Below, piece after piece: positions 8,243 through 16,618 of a stretch of 64,000 bases of DNA. The stretch lies in NCBI RefSeq assembly GCF_001612825.1, contig NZ_BDBE01000027.1, forward strand, positions 81,576 through 145,575. The letters run 5' to 3'. Each line of letters opens with the position of its first letter. Position 1 is the stretch's first letter. The notes beneath the pieces are model-generated. The model was given only the letters and a program-made list of their open reading frames with translations. It did not search any database and had not been told where the DNA came from. The translations under genes and the position numbers were made by a program. This stretch comes from Nocardia caishijiensis NBRC 108228. GTDB lineage: Bacteria > Actinomycetota > Actinomycetes > Mycobacteriales > Mycobacteriaceae.

Positions 8243-8248
8243 TAGCAT
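8243..8248 (+). promoter_or_regulatory. -10 hexamer, leaderless promoter of GNAT gene
   Basis: TAGCAT ends five bases before the ATG at 8254. Confidence 0.45.
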
Positions 8249-8253
8249 CCGGT

Positions 8254-8538
8254 ATGACCACCAGGCTCGAGCACAACGTCGCCGATACCCGCTACGAGAT
8301 CTACCTCGACGACGTCCTCGCGGGATACGCCGACTACGCCGAACGCGAGGACACCAAGGTCCGCGACTTCCACCACACCATGACCTTCCCCGAGTTCCGG
8401 GGCCGTGGAGTCGCCGCCGACGTCGTCAAATACGGTCTCGACGACGCGCGCGCCAACGGTTACCAGGTCGTGCCCACCTGCTGGTACGTGGAGAAGTACA
8501 TCAGCGAGCACCCCGAATACGCCGAACTGGTCCCCTGA
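8254..8538 (+). CDS. Small GNAT-fold N-acetyltransferase
   Basis: The 94-residue protein matches the minimal one-domain GNAT family (YidJ/YjdJ-like). Visible features are YEIYLDDVLAGYADY at the start, the strand FHHTMTFPEFRGRGVA around residues 47-63 with the RGRGVA acetyl-CoA pyrophosphate loop, and GYQVVPTCWYVEKYI near 71-85 ending in HPEYAEL. These small enzymes bind acetyl-CoA but their acceptors are unknown. Its stop codon directly abuts the stop of the convergent lipoprotein gene. Confidence 0.85.
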   Translation: MTTRLEHNVADTRYEIYLDDVLAGYADYAEREDTKVRDFHHTMTFPEFRGRGVAADVVKYGLDDARANGYQVVPTCWYVEKYISEHPEYAELVP

Positions 8539-9207
8539 TCACGCGGTCTCGCGGGCCAGCTGGTCCACCGCGATCTCGTAGACCCGCCGCAGCACCTCGA
8601 GCTCGGCGGTCTGACTCTGTTCCGACATCGAAGACAGCATCACCAGCGCCGAGACCACGTACTTCCCCACCCTGGCGACCACGCGTTGCTGAGCGACCGG
8701 CGTCCGCACCGGCGGTGCGCCCTCGATGCGCGTCTCCTGATTCCCGTTCGTGCGGATGACAACGGCTTCTGTCGCGACAGTCTTGGGTGCCTCCACCGTC
8801 GAGACCGCCATCTTCAACGTGCGGTCCCCCGTGCTCGCCTCGACGTTCGCGCAACGCCGCACCAGATCGGTCAAACCCGCGACCGCCGAGTCGGATTCGA
8901 CGATCTGAACGAGGAACACCGCCGGGCTCGCCCCCGAGGCCACCGACTCCCGCGCACCCGCACCGACCGGATTCTCGATCAGCGGGCGACACACGTCGTC
9001 GGTGAACGTGAGCGGCAGGGCTGTCCCCGCGTCCTCGGCGGTGATACTGGCAGGCTTGCCCACCAGCGAATACCCGGCCGGATACTCGGCCAGCCGAGGC
9101 AACGACTTCAGCGCGACGATCCCCGGCGCCTCCTCGGCCGCGCACCCGACCACCACCGCCCCGACCCCCACCACCGCGGCCCACCGAGCCATTCGGTTGC
9201 GACGCAC
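8539..9207 (-). CDS. Putative lipoprotein, 222 aa
   Basis: The N-terminus, MRRNRMARWAAVVGVGAVVVGC, is a lipoprotein signal: a basic n-region, a hydrophobic stretch and a lipobox ending at a cysteine for lipid attachment, so the protein should be tethered outside the cytoplasmic membrane. The GTG at 9207 is chosen because GAGG lies seven bases upstream and it keeps the basic residues; an ATG at 9192 is possible. The mature part has an alternating polar pattern and one conserved-looking DVCRPLIENP segment, resembling mycobacterial envelope lipoproteins of unknown function. I cannot assign a specific role. Confidence 0.7.
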   Translation of the reverse strand: MRRNRMARWAAVVGVGAVVVGCAAEEAPGIVALKSLPRLAEYPAGYSLVGKPASITAEDAGTALPLTFTDDVCRPLIENPVGAGARESVASGASPAVFLVQIVESDSAVAGLTDLVRRCANVEASTGDRTLKMAVSTVEAPKTVATEAVVIRTNGNQETRIEGAPPVRTPVAQQRVVARVGKYVVSALVMLSSMSEQSQTAELEVLRRVYEIAVDQLARETA

Positions 9208-9355
9208 GCCATCACCTCGAGAATCACCCGGCCGCATTCCCGGCCACTCGCGGGCTCACGCTAGTGAACCGCGCTCGCGGCGGAGGGCTCCCCGTCACGA
9301 GCTGTGCCGACTACCAAAAGACGCGCACATCCTTCGGGTCCCCGGAACACGAAAC

Positions 9356-9380
9356 CCCCGGCAGTAATCCTGCCGGGGGC
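9356..9380 (-). terminator. Hairpin terminator after fadE25
   Basis: Perfect 10-bp stem CCCCCGGCAG (9356-9365 with 9371-9380), five-base loop, 15 bases beyond the fadE25 stop. Confidence 0.8.
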
Positions 9381-9394
9381 GTTCGAGGTCGGGA

Positions 9395-10552
9395 TCAGCG
9401 CAGGATCTGGCGGCTCATGACGAGGCGCTGGATCTGGTTGGTGCCCTCGTAGATCTGGGTGATCTTGGCGTCGCGCATCATGCGCTCGACCGGGAAGTCG
9501 GTGGTGTAACCGGCGCCGCCGAAAAGCTGGACGGCGTTGGTGGTGACCTCCATGGCCACATCCGAGGCGAAGCACTTGGCGGCGGCGGAGATGAAGCCGA
9601 GGTTCTTCTCGCCGCGCTCGGCGCGGGCCGCGGAGGTGTAGACCATGAGGCGAGCGGCCTCGACCTTCATCGCCATGTCGGCGAGCATGAACTGGGTGTT
9701 CTGGAAGTCGGCGATGGCCTTGCCGAACTGCTTGCGATCCTTGGTGTAGGCGATCGCGGCGTCCAGGGCGCCCTGGGCCAGGCCGACGGCCTGCGCGCCG
9801 ATGGTCGGGCGGGTGTGGTCGAGAGTCTGCAGCGCGGTCTTGAAGCCGGTGCCGGGCTCGCCGATGATGCGGTCACCCGGGATGCGGCAGTTCTCGAAGT
9901 ACAGCTCGGCGGTGGGCGAACCCTTGATGCCCAGCTTGTGCTCGAGCGGGCCGACGACGAAGCCCTCGTCGTCCTTGTGCACCATGAACGCGGAGATGCC
10001 GTTGGCACCCTTGTCGGCGTCGGTCACCGCCATCACGGTGTACCACTCGGACTTGCCGCCGTTGGTGATCCAGCACTTGGAGCCGTTGAGGACCCAGTCG
10101 TCACCGTCGGCCTTGGCGCGGGTGCGCATGGAGGCGGCGTCGGAACCGGCCTCACGCTCGGACAGACAGTACGAGGCCATCTTGCCCTCGACCAGGTCGC
10201 CGAGGACCTTCTGCTTCAGCTCCTCGGAGCCGTTGAGGATCAGGCCCATGGTGCCAAGCTTGTTCACGGCCGGGATCAGCGAGGACGAACCGCAGACGCG
10301 GGCGACTTCCTCGATCACGATGCAGGTGGCGACCGAGTCGGCACCCTGGCCGCCGTAGGCCTCCGGCACGTGCACGGCGTTGAAGCCCGCGGCGTTGAGC
10401 GCGGTGAGCGCCTCCTCGGGGAACCGGGCGTTGCCGTCGACATCCTTGGCGTAGGGCGCGATCTCCTTCTCGGCCAGGCCGCGGATGGCCTGCCGCAGCT
10501 CGTCGTGGAAGTCCTCGAGCTTGAACAGGTCGAAATCGGGGTTTCCAGCCAT
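9395..10552 (-). CDS. fadE25: Acyl-CoA dehydrogenase FadE25
   Basis: The 385-residue flavoenzyme catalyses alpha,beta-dehydrogenation of acyl-CoA esters. It carries the family signatures ASYCLSEREAGSDAASMRTR near residues 125-145, WITNGG near 165, and the C-terminal LFGGAGYTTDFPVERMMRDA and ITQIYEGTNQIQRLVMSR with the catalytic glutamate in YEGTNQ. The sequence matches, from memory, M. tuberculosis FadE25 (Rv3274c) nearly end to end. The start at 10552 gives MAGNPDFDLFKLEDF, as in the family, with AGGAG upstream. It precedes the purE/purK region as in mycobacteria, separated here by regulators. The TetR gene immediately upstream may control it. Confidence 0.93.
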   Translation of the reverse strand: MAGNPDFDLFKLEDFHDELRQAIRGLAEKEIAPYAKDVDGNARFPEEALTALNAAGFNAVHVPEAYGGQGADSVATCIVIEEVARVCGSSSLIPAVNKLGTMGLILNGSEELKQKVLGDLVEGKMASYCLSEREAGSDAASMRTRAKADGDDWVLNGSKCWITNGGKSEWYTVMAVTDADKGANGISAFMVHKDDEGFVVGPLEHKLGIKGSPTAELYFENCRIPGDRIIGEPGTGFKTALQTLDHTRPTIGAQAVGLAQGALDAAIAYTKDRKQFGKAIADFQNTQFMLADMAMKVEAARLMVYTSAARAERGEKNLGFISAAAKCFASDVAMEVTTNAVQLFGGAGYTTDFPVERMMRDAKITQIYEGTNQIQRLVMSRQILR

Positions 10553-10722
10553 CGAAGGCACACTCCTGGTTCTGGTGGTGTTCGCTGCGCCTCGCACAGC
10601 GGGCTTACGTCGGCACGCAGTGCCAATCCACAGAGGATTATACGCGCGGCACTCCATCGCTACATGGGGATATGGGTGTGGCACCGAGTGTCACGAATGT
10701 GTGATGTTGCGAGCCCGTCGGC

Positions 10723-11382
10723 TCACAGGTTACCGAGGCGGGCGGTGAGCCGGTCGGCCAGCTCGCGCGGCGGCATGTCGCGCGGGAACACCGCGACCAC
10801 CAGCTCCTCCCCCTCGGCCGCCGCGCGCCTGCCCCGGGGAATCAACGCGAGCTCGGTGCGCAGGTCGGTCACCGCGGCCCCCGGCTCGCCACGCACCATC
10901 CGGCGCAACAGGTAGTTGTGGGTGGCGGTCACGGCGGCGGTGAACTGCACCCGCGCCAGATCCGGCGTCTCCGGTAGCCGTTCGCGCAGGAACTCGGTGA
11001 ACAACCGCTCGTACCGGAACACCGTGACGATCTCGCGCTCCCGCAACGCGGGCACCCGCCGCACCACCTGATACCGCCGCCCCGCGATGTCGCGCCACTG
11101 CGTGAACCGCTCGAACACCCCGATCACGGCCTCGCACACGGCATCCCACGGATCACCCGTCGCCTGAGCCAGGAACTCCTGCGCCGACACCAACTGGAAT
11201 TCGTGATCGGCGAAGATCACGTCCTCCTTCGACCGGAACTGCCGAAAGAACGTCCGCCGGGAAATCCCCGCAGCCACCGCGATCTCGTCGACCGTCGTCG
11301 CCTCGTACCCCCGCTCGGCGAACAACCGCAACGCCTGATCAACCACCGTCAGCCGAAACTGCGCCGCATCATCCTGTGCCAC
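10723..11382 (-). CDS. TetR family transcriptional regulator
   Basis: The 219-residue protein has the TetR N-terminal helix-turn-helix: ALRLFAERGYEATTVDEIAV followed by AAGISRRTFFRQFRSKEDVI around residues 14-53. The C-terminal ligand domain is unassigned, with the variation usual in the family. The GTG start at 11382 is preferred because TACGGT lies eight bases upstream; a TTG at 11391 is also in frame. It lies 170 bp upstream of fadE25 on the same strand, so the acyl-CoA dehydrogenase is a plausible target. No obvious palindrome was seen between the two. Confidence 0.88.
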   Translation of the reverse strand: MAQDDAAQFRLTVVDQALRLFAERGYEATTVDEIAVAAGISRRTFFRQFRSKEDVIFADHEFQLVSAQEFLAQATGDPWDAVCEAVIGVFERFTQWRDIAGRRYQVVRRVPALREREIVTVFRYERLFTEFLRERLPETPDLARVQFTAAVTATHNYLLRRMVRGEPGAAVTDLRTELALIPRGRRAAAEGEELVVAVFPRDMPPRELADRLTARLGNL

Positions 11383-11390
11383 GGACGTCA

Positions 11391-11396
11391 ACCGTA
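11391..11396 (-). promoter_or_regulatory. -10 hexamer, leaderless promoter of TetR gene
   Basis: TACGGT on the minus strand ends eight bases before the GTG at 11382. Confidence 0.35.
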
Positions 11397-11447
11397 GTCA
11401 CCGCCCCGCAGTCACCTCACACGACACCGACAGACGTCCGCCGGAAC

Positions 11448-12329
11448 TCACTCCCCGAACAAGTCGGCGACCGAGGACACGTCCAGCGCCCGGCGCAACC
11501 AGGTTGCCAACTGTGCCTCGTCCTGACAGCTACGTATGCGATCCGCGGCCGCATCGGTGACAACCACGCCCCTGTGCCGCAGCACCATGAGCACATCTTC
11601 GGCGCGCCCCATGGCGAGGCCCTCAGCCCGCCCTTGCGCCCTGAGCTTCTGCGCGGATTCGGAGCGGAAGAACGAGAGATCGGTGGCCATGTAGTTCCTC
11701 CAGGTCTCGGCGGCTGCGGTGTGTGAGATGCCCTGCTCGATCAACTCGACGTAGAACTCGGTCGTCTCGTTGCCACCCATTCGGCGGATTCCTGCGACGA
11801 TCGCTTCCAGTATCGCACCGATATCCGCTTCGCGGGCATGGGTAACAGCCGACAGTGCCGCCAAAGGGAGGTCTTGGACCACGAGGGCGGGGTCGATAAC
11901 GGCAGGAACGTTGTGCGGGCCGAGTACCAGCGGGTACAGGGTGATCGTGGTCCAGAATGTGTGACCGATTTTCATCGGGGTGCTCGCCCACCGCGCCGTG
12001 ACGTGGTCATGGCAGATGACCACGAGAACGACGGGAAGATTGTACTTGTTGCGGAGAAAGGTCACGTAATACGACCACGAATCGGGCCGCGAATCATCCG
12101 GCGCCGACTGCGCTTCTATCACCATCAGGAATCTGTCGTTGACAGTGGTGATGTCGAGAACCGTGTCGGCCCGCCGCTCGACCGGTGCCGTTTCGGTGAG
12201 GTCGACGGAAAGCTGTTCCACTGCTATCGGTTTGGCGAACGGCAAGTTCAGCACGGTGAACGCGTGGGCGATCGCCGCGGCGTCGTGCTGGAAGATTCGA
12301 TGCATCGCTTCGTGCGATGAGGTCACCAT
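11448..12329 (-). CDS. Rpn/PD-(D/E)XK-like putative nuclease
   Basis: The 293-residue protein resembles the Rpn (recombination-promoting nuclease, formerly transposase_31) group of PD-(D/E)XK-fold proteins. The candidate active site is RADTVLDITTVNDRFLMVIEAQ near residues 53-74, giving D...ExQ with a downstream WSYYVTFLRNKYNLPVVLVVI. The C-terminal part has KLRAQGRAEGLAMGRAEDVLMVL, the charged GRAEG segment usual at the end of such proteins. Rpn proteins in enterobacteria cleave DNA and promote RecA-independent recombination; whether this one is active is not known. It is a single gene with a leaderless promoter and no associated transposase. Confidence 0.65.
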   Translation of the reverse strand: MVTSSHEAMHRIFQHDAAAIAHAFTVLNLPFAKPIAVEQLSVDLTETAPVERRADTVLDITTVNDRFLMVIEAQSAPDDSRPDSWSYYVTFLRNKYNLPVVLVVICHDHVTARWASTPMKIGHTFWTTITLYPLVLGPHNVPAVIDPALVVQDLPLAALSAVTHAREADIGAILEAIVAGIRRMGGNETTEFYVELIEQGISHTAAAETWRNYMATDLSFFRSESAQKLRAQGRAEGLAMGRAEDVLMVLRHRGVVVTDAAADRIRSCQDEAQLATWLRRALDVSSVADLFGE

Positions 12330-12336
12330 GAGCGAG

Positions 12337-12342
12337 AAGGTA
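12337..12342 (-). promoter_or_regulatory. -10 hexamer, leaderless promoter of Rpn-like gene
   Basis: TACCTT on the minus strand ends seven bases before the ATG at 12329. Confidence 0.4.
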
Positions 12343-12356
12343 CGCGCGGTCGAACA

Positions 12357-12977
12357 TCAGTACGAAAAGTGCGGTGATTCGCGGGAATTCGGCGATTCGG
12401 GCAGCGGCCTCGGTGTCGGTCGATTGGTGAGGGCGCGAACCAGTTTCGTCATGCCGTCGACAACTACGTCGGCATCGCCGCCGGTGGCGAGACGACGGAG
12501 TTGGAGGCCGATGAGGGTGGCTACCGCCAGGGCCGCCATCGACTCGGCGTCGTCGACGGCGAGGGCGTGGAGGACCGTGGTGGCCAGGCGGTCGTATGTG
12601 GCGAAGAATTCGGCGGTTGCCTCGTGCTGCTCGGTGTATCGCGCGGCTTGGACGAAGAGTTCGAACCAGGCGAGGTGGTCGCCACCGAAACCGGTGCCCG
12701 AGACCACGTCGCCGAGCAGCTCGGCGACCTGCCCGAGGTCGGAGGTGCTGGCGGCGGCGTGGTCGGCGAGCTGGGTGAACTTCACCGTTTCGTCGGCGAC
12801 GAAGGCCGCCATTCCCGCTTGGACGAGGTCGCGCTGGGTGGCGAAGTGGTAGGTGAGGGTGCCGAGCGACACCCCGGCCTCGGCGGCGATCCGCCGGTTG
12901 GTGACCGCGGCCGCGCCGTCGGCGCCCATGATTCGCACGACCGCGGCGATGATCTGTTCGCGCGTCGATCCCGGCAT
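12357..12977 (-). CDS. TetR family regulator, divergent from hydrolase
   Basis: The 206-residue protein has a TetR DNA-binding domain (REQIIAAVVRIMGADGAAAV, then TNRRIAAEAGVSLGTLTYHF near residues 27-46). The start MPGSTREQI at 12977 is chosen because a longer in-frame extension would run across the palindromic operator at 13025-13044. The C-terminal domain is unassigned. It is divergently arranged with the alpha/beta hydrolase at 13066, and the perfect palindrome between them fits autoregulation plus control of the hydrolase, a standard TetR layout. Confidence 0.88.
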   Translation of the reverse strand: MPGSTREQIIAAVVRIMGADGAAAVTNRRIAAEAGVSLGTLTYHFATQRDLVQAGMAAFVADETVKFTQLADHAAASTSDLGQVAELLGDVVSGTGFGGDHLAWFELFVQAARYTEQHEATAEFFATYDRLATTVLHALAVDDAESMAALAVATLIGLQLRRLATGGDADVVVDGMTKLVRALTNRPTPRPLPESPNSRESPHFSY

Positions 12978-13024
12978 GACTTCTCGCTTCCCGCGCGGCT
13001 CTCCTCGCGCTATGGTGAATTCGT

Positions 13025-13044
13025 TCGTTCGTTCGAACGAACGA
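13025..13044. promoter_or_regulatory. 20-bp perfect palindrome, TetR operator
   Basis: Centred between 13034 and 13035, with core CGTTCGTTCGAACGAACG. It lies 48 bases from the tetR start and 22 from the hydrolase start. Its GTTC/GAAC repeats are typical of TetR operators. Confidence 0.75.
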
Positions 13045-13065
13045 TAGCAAGGATCGGAGCCCGCG

Positions 13066-14067
13066 ATGGCCACACACGACCGCCCCTTCCACCAAGGCCC
13101 CTTCGACGACCTGCCCGCCCATCCCAACCGACCGCACGCCTTTCTCGACCTGCCCGCGAAGGAACTGTCGATGCGTTCGACCAGGTACGGCCGACAGCGG
13201 ATTCGTTACCGCGACACCGGTACCGGGCCGCCGCTACTACTCGTGCACGGTTTGATGACCACCTCGTACTCGTGGCGGTACGTCATGGCGAGGCTCGGTG
13301 AGCATTTCCGTGTGGTCGCGGTCGACCTGCCTGGATGCGGAAACAGCGAAGCACCACCCGACGCCACCTTTCGGGGCGCGGAGATCGGGGAATGGCTGGC
13401 GGAATTCCAGCGTGCACTCGGTATCGAAGGCTGTGCGGCGGTGGGCAATTCGATGGGCGGACTTCCGCTGCTCCATCGCGTACTCGAGGACCCGACGGCT
13501 TTCGAGAAGGTGGCGATCCTGCATTCGCCGCTACTGCCGGAATTCAAACACCGCGCCCTTGCTGTCGTGTTGGCCTTGCCCGGCGTCCGATCAGGGCTCG
13601 CCGCCTATGTGCGACGCCAGCCTTACCGCTGGGCCCACCACCGCACGCATTATTTCGACGAGACGGTGAAATCCCTCGAAGAGGCAGGCGAATACGGCTC
13701 CCCGTTGGCGACTTCGGCCGGCTCACGGGCCTTCGTCAGCCACCTGCGCGACGGCCTCCACCCCCGCGACCTCACCGCTCTCGCCCGCAGGCTCGCGGCC
13801 CTCGACGAGTTCCCGGTACCCCTGCTCGCCGTCTACGGCACCGAACCGGACCCGATCGTGCCCCCACAGGTCGCCGTCACCTTCGCCCGACACCTACCGA
13901 CCGCCCGAATGGTCCGGATCGACCGGGCATCCCACTTCGTCCACGTCGACCGCCCCGACACCGTCGCCGACACGATCATCGAATTCCTTTGTGCCGAGCA
14001 AGGGTCCGCCGACAACCCATGCCATCGCCCGTTACAGCGCGATGGGAGCCCGGACAACAGGACGTGA
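13066..14067 (+). CDS. Alpha/beta hydrolase
   Basis: The 333-residue protein has the alpha/beta-hydrolase landmarks: oxyanion loop PLLLVHGLMTTSYSWR near residues 56-71, VVAVDLPGCGNSEAP near 83-97, nucleophile elbow AVGNSMGGLPLL near 124-135 with the serine, and a late VRIDRASHFVHVDRPDTVAD segment with the catalytic histidine. About 35 residues precede the domain (HDRPFHQGPFDDLPAHPNR), and about 20 polar residues follow it. The start has GGAG six bases upstream. Its substrate is unknown; control by the divergent TetR regulator suggests it acts on a small inducing ester, lactone or xenobiotic. Confidence 0.85.
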   Translation: MATHDRPFHQGPFDDLPAHPNRPHAFLDLPAKELSMRSTRYGRQRIRYRDTGTGPPLLLVHGLMTTSYSWRYVMARLGEHFRVVAVDLPGCGNSEAPPDATFRGAEIGEWLAEFQRALGIEGCAAVGNSMGGLPLLHRVLEDPTAFEKVAILHSPLLPEFKHRALAVVLALPGVRSGLAAYVRRQPYRWAHHRTHYFDETVKSLEEAGEYGSPLATSAGSRAFVSHLRDGLHPRDLTALARRLAALDEFPVPLLAVYGTEPDPIVPPQVAVTFARHLPTARMVRIDRASHFVHVDRPDTVADTIIEFLCAEQGSADNPCHRPLQRDGSPDNRT

Positions 14068-14164
14068 ACTCGGCTGAACCGGACGGCTCACCTGTATTGC
14101 ACGTGTCGCCGGCCGAGGCAGGCTCGTTTCGGAACCGGTCGGCGGAAGGAGCCGATTTCGCCTT

Positions 14165-14671
14165 TCAGCCCAGGAGTTTGGTGCGCAAGGCTTCGTCCTT
14201 GGCGAGGACCATTTTTTCGAGGCCCGCTTGGAATTGCTCCATGCGGGTGCGCAGGGGTTCGTCGGTGGTGGCGAGGATGCGGACGGCGAGGAGGCCCGCG
14301 TTGCGGGCGCCGCCGATGGAGACGGTGGCTACGGGGACGCCTGCGGGCATCTGGACGATGGACAGGAGGGAGTCCATGCCGTCGAGGTATTTCAGGGGGA
14401 CGGGAACGCCGATGACGGGCAGCGGGGTGGCGGAGGCGACCATGCCGGGGAGGTGGGCGGCGCCGCCGGCGCCCGCGATGATCACCTTCAGGCCGCGGCC
14501 CGCGGCGTCGCGGGCGTAGTCGAGCATGCGCTGGGGGGTGCGGTGGGCGGAGACGACGCCGACCTCGAAGCGGATACCGAACTCGGCGAGGGCCTCGGCG
14601 GCGGCTTCCATGGTCGGCCAGTCGGAGTCGCTGCCCATGATCAGGCCGACCTGGGGTCCGGTGGTGCTCAT
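14165..14671 (-). CDS. purE: N5-carboxyaminoimidazole ribonucleotide mutase
   Basis: PurE converts N5-CAIR to CAIR in purine synthesis. The 168-residue protein starts with [19 protein letters not shown] (residues 10-28), followed by [20 protein letters not shown] with the catalytic histidine region, and [19 protein letters not shown] near 68-86, all diagnostic of class I PurE. Start has AAGGA seven bases upstream. PurK lies 139 bp upstream on the same strand and makes the N5-CAIR substrate, so both are probably one transcription unit. Confidence 0.96.
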   Translation of the reverse strand: MSTTGPQVGLIMGSDSDWPTMEAAAEALAEFGIRFEVGVVSAHRTPQRMLDYARDAAGRGLKVIIAGAGGAAHLPGMVASATPLPVIGVPVPLKYLDGMDSLLSIVQMPAGVPVATVSIGGARNAGLLAVRILATTDEPLRTRMEQFQAGLEKMVLAKDEALRTKLLG

Positions 14672-14810
14672 CTGAGATTCCTTTCGGCGGAGGTGCGGTG
14701 CGCGGGGTTGTCGTTCAGGTGAGGTTCACACACCGACACCGAAAGCCGGTGCCCGCGTGTCGATCTCGGACCGAGCGCACGCCGGGATACAGCCTGCGCA
14801 AGTCGGCGGT

Positions 14811-16034
14811 TCACTCGCCGTGCGGGTCCCAGCCGTCGGTCCAGACCGCGTGCGACATCCAGTGCGCGGCGCGTTCGGCCTGCTCACGAACCTCGGCCAC
14901 GTCGTCGCCGAGGATATTGATGTGCCCGATCTTGCGGTCGGGCCGCTCGCCCTTGCCGTACAGGTGCACCTTGGCCTCGGGCAGGCGGGCGAACAGGTGG
15001 TGCAGGCGCTCGTCCATCGGCATCCGAGGCGCTTCGGGTGCGCCGAGAATGTTCGCCATAACCGTTACGGGCGCCAACGGGGTCGTTTCACCGAGCGGAT
15101 AGTCGAGTACCGCGCGCAGATGCTGCTCGAACTGCCCGGTGCGCGCACCGTCCATCCCCCAGTGCCCGGAATTGTGCGGGCGCATCGCGAGCTCGTTCAC
15201 CAGCAGTTCGCCGTCGTGCGTTTCGAACAGTTCCACGGCCATCACACCCACCACACCGAGCCCGGCCGCCAGCTCCAACGCCATCGTCTCCGCGCGGGCG
15301 CCGGTGTCCTCCGGCAGATCGGGGGCGGGCGCGATGACTACCGCGCACTGACCGTTGCGCTGCACGGTCTCCACGACCGGCCAGGTGGCCGCCTGCCCGA
15401 ACGGCGAACGGGCGACCATCGCCGACAGCTCACGCTTCAGATCGACCTTGGCCTCGGCGAGCAGCTGCACACCGTGCGCGAGCTGATCGGTGACCAGGGC
15501 CGTCGCCTCCTCGGCGGAACCGGGCATCCACACCCCGCGCCCGTCGTACCCACCGCGCACGGCCTTGAGCACGAACGGCCAGCCGTGCTCGTCACCGAAG
15601 GCGACCGCGTCGGCGGGCGCGGTGACCTCGACGAACGCGGGCACCGGCAGACCGAGCGCGGACAGCTTGGTCCGCATCGCCAGCTTGTCCTGGGCGAAGA
15701 TCAGTGCCTGCGGCGGCGGCGCCACATTCACGCCCTCGGCGACGAGCACGTCGAGGTGCTCGGTCGGCACGTGCTCGTGGTCGAAGGTGAGCGCGTGCGA
15801 GCCCTTGGCCGCCGTACGCAGCGCCGACAGGTCGTCGTGGCTGCCGAGCACGACATCGGGACTCACCTGGGCGGCCGGGTCGCCGGGGTTCTCGGCGAGC
15901 ACCCGCAGACGCTGGCCGAGGGCGATCGCGGCCTGGTGCGTCATGCGCGCGAGCTGGCCCCCACCGACCATCGTGACGGTGGGCATGGCAGACGGATCGA
16001 ACGAACGTGCAGTCACGTCGTGCAATGTTGTCAT
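14811..16034 (-). CDS. purK: N5-carboxyaminoimidazole ribonucleotide synthase
   Basis: PurK makes N5-CAIR from AIR, ATP and bicarbonate. The 407-residue ATP-grasp protein starts with TVTMVGGGQLARMTHQAAIA near residues 19-38, has the ATP-grasp lid VLKAVRGGYDGRGVW near 148-162, and the metal-binding VELFETHDGELLVNELAMRPHNSGHWGMDG region around 265-295. Length agrees with the family. It is divergent from the GtrA gene at 16074 across 39 bp and followed by purE. Confidence 0.96.
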   Translation of the reverse strand: MTTLHDVTARSFDPSAMPTVTMVGGGQLARMTHQAAIALGQRLRVLAENPGDPAAQVSPDVVLGSHDDLSALRTAAKGSHALTFDHEHVPTEHLDVLVAEGVNVAPPPQALIFAQDKLAMRTKLSALGLPVPAFVEVTAPADAVAFGDEHGWPFVLKAVRGGYDGRGVWMPGSAEEATALVTDQLAHGVQLLAEAKVDLKRELSAMVARSPFGQAATWPVVETVQRNGQCAVVIAPAPDLPEDTGARAETMALELAAGLGVVGVMAVELFETHDGELLVNELAMRPHNSGHWGMDGARTGQFEQHLRAVLDYPLGETTPLAPVTVMANILGAPEAPRMPMDERLHHLFARLPEAKVHLYGKGERPDRKIGHINILGDDVAEVREQAERAAHWMSHAVWTDGWDPHGE

Positions 16035-16059
16035 GTCGAATGCGAATCTTTGCTACCGG

Positions 16060-16065
16060 TACACT
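16060..16065 (+). promoter_or_regulatory. -10 hexamer, leaderless promoter of second GtrA gene
   Basis: TACACT ends eight bases before the GTG at 16074. Confidence 0.45.
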
Positions 16066-16073
16066 CGGAACTC

Positions 16074-16616
16074 GTGTCAATCGTCGACGACGTGGTCAGC
16101 GTCCTTCCCCCGCGCCTGCGCGAGCTCGCGCTCCGGCATAAAGAGCTGATCAAGTTCGCCATCGTCGGCGCGACGACGTTCGTGATCGACAGCGGCCTGT
16201 TCTACCTGCTCAAATGGACAGTTCTGGCGGAAAAGCCGGTCACCGCCAAGATCATTTCCGGCGTGGTCGCGGTGATCGCGTCCTATGTGCTCAACCGCGA
16301 ATGGTCGTTCAAGAATCGCGGCGGGCGCGAGAAACATCACGAAGCACTGCTGTTCTTCGGCGTCAGCGGTATCGGGGTGGTGCTGAGCAATATCCCGTTG
16401 TGGATCTCGAGCTATGTGTTCGATCTGCGACAGCCGAATGTGAGTTTCCTGACCGAGAACATCGCCGACTTCGTGAGCGCGTTCATCATCGGCAACCTGC
16501 TGCAGATGGCGTTCCGGTTCTGGGCCATGCGGCGATGGGTGTTCCCCGACGAGATGGACGAGATCGTCGCCGAATTCGAAGAGCTCGTCGAAGAGGAACC
16601 GCTCGGTAAGAGCTGA
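16074..16616 (+). CDS. GtrA family membrane protein (Rv3277-like)
   Basis: The 180-residue protein has four membrane segments starting at FAIVGATTFVIDSGLFYLL near residues 25-43, then VASYVLNREWSFKNRGGREK with the GtrA asparagine-arginine signature, LLFFGVSGIGVVLSNIPLWI and a last helix before MRRWVFPDEMDE. An acidic tail of about 25 residues follows. Its position beside purK matches, from memory, Rv3277 in M. tuberculosis. GtrA proteins are linked to moving polyprenyl-linked sugars in the membrane. The GTG start is chosen because the conserved region starts here and the promoter hexamer is eight bases upstream. Confidence 0.87.
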   Translation: MSIVDDVVSVLPPRLRELALRHKELIKFAIVGATTFVIDSGLFYLLKWTVLAEKPVTAKIISGVVAVIASYVLNREWSFKNRGGREKHHEALLFFGVSGIGVVLSNIPLWISSYVFDLRQPNVSFLTENIADFVSAFIIGNLLQMAFRFWAMRRWVFPDEMDEIVAEFEELVEEEPLGKS

Positions 16617-16618
16617 GC

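Noticed and set aside
13017..13044. TTCG repeats as a simple-sequence repeat or CRISPR-like array
   Set aside because: They form one perfect palindrome at a divergent promoter, which is better explained as a TetR operator.
14672..14810. Possible riboswitch between purK and purE
   Set aside because: Only a 5-bp hairpin was visible, with none of the conserved purine-riboswitch elements.
14757..16616. 619-codon frame as one protein with the GtrA domain at its end
   Set aside because: The first 439 codons are antisense to purK; the real gene starts at the GTG at 16074.
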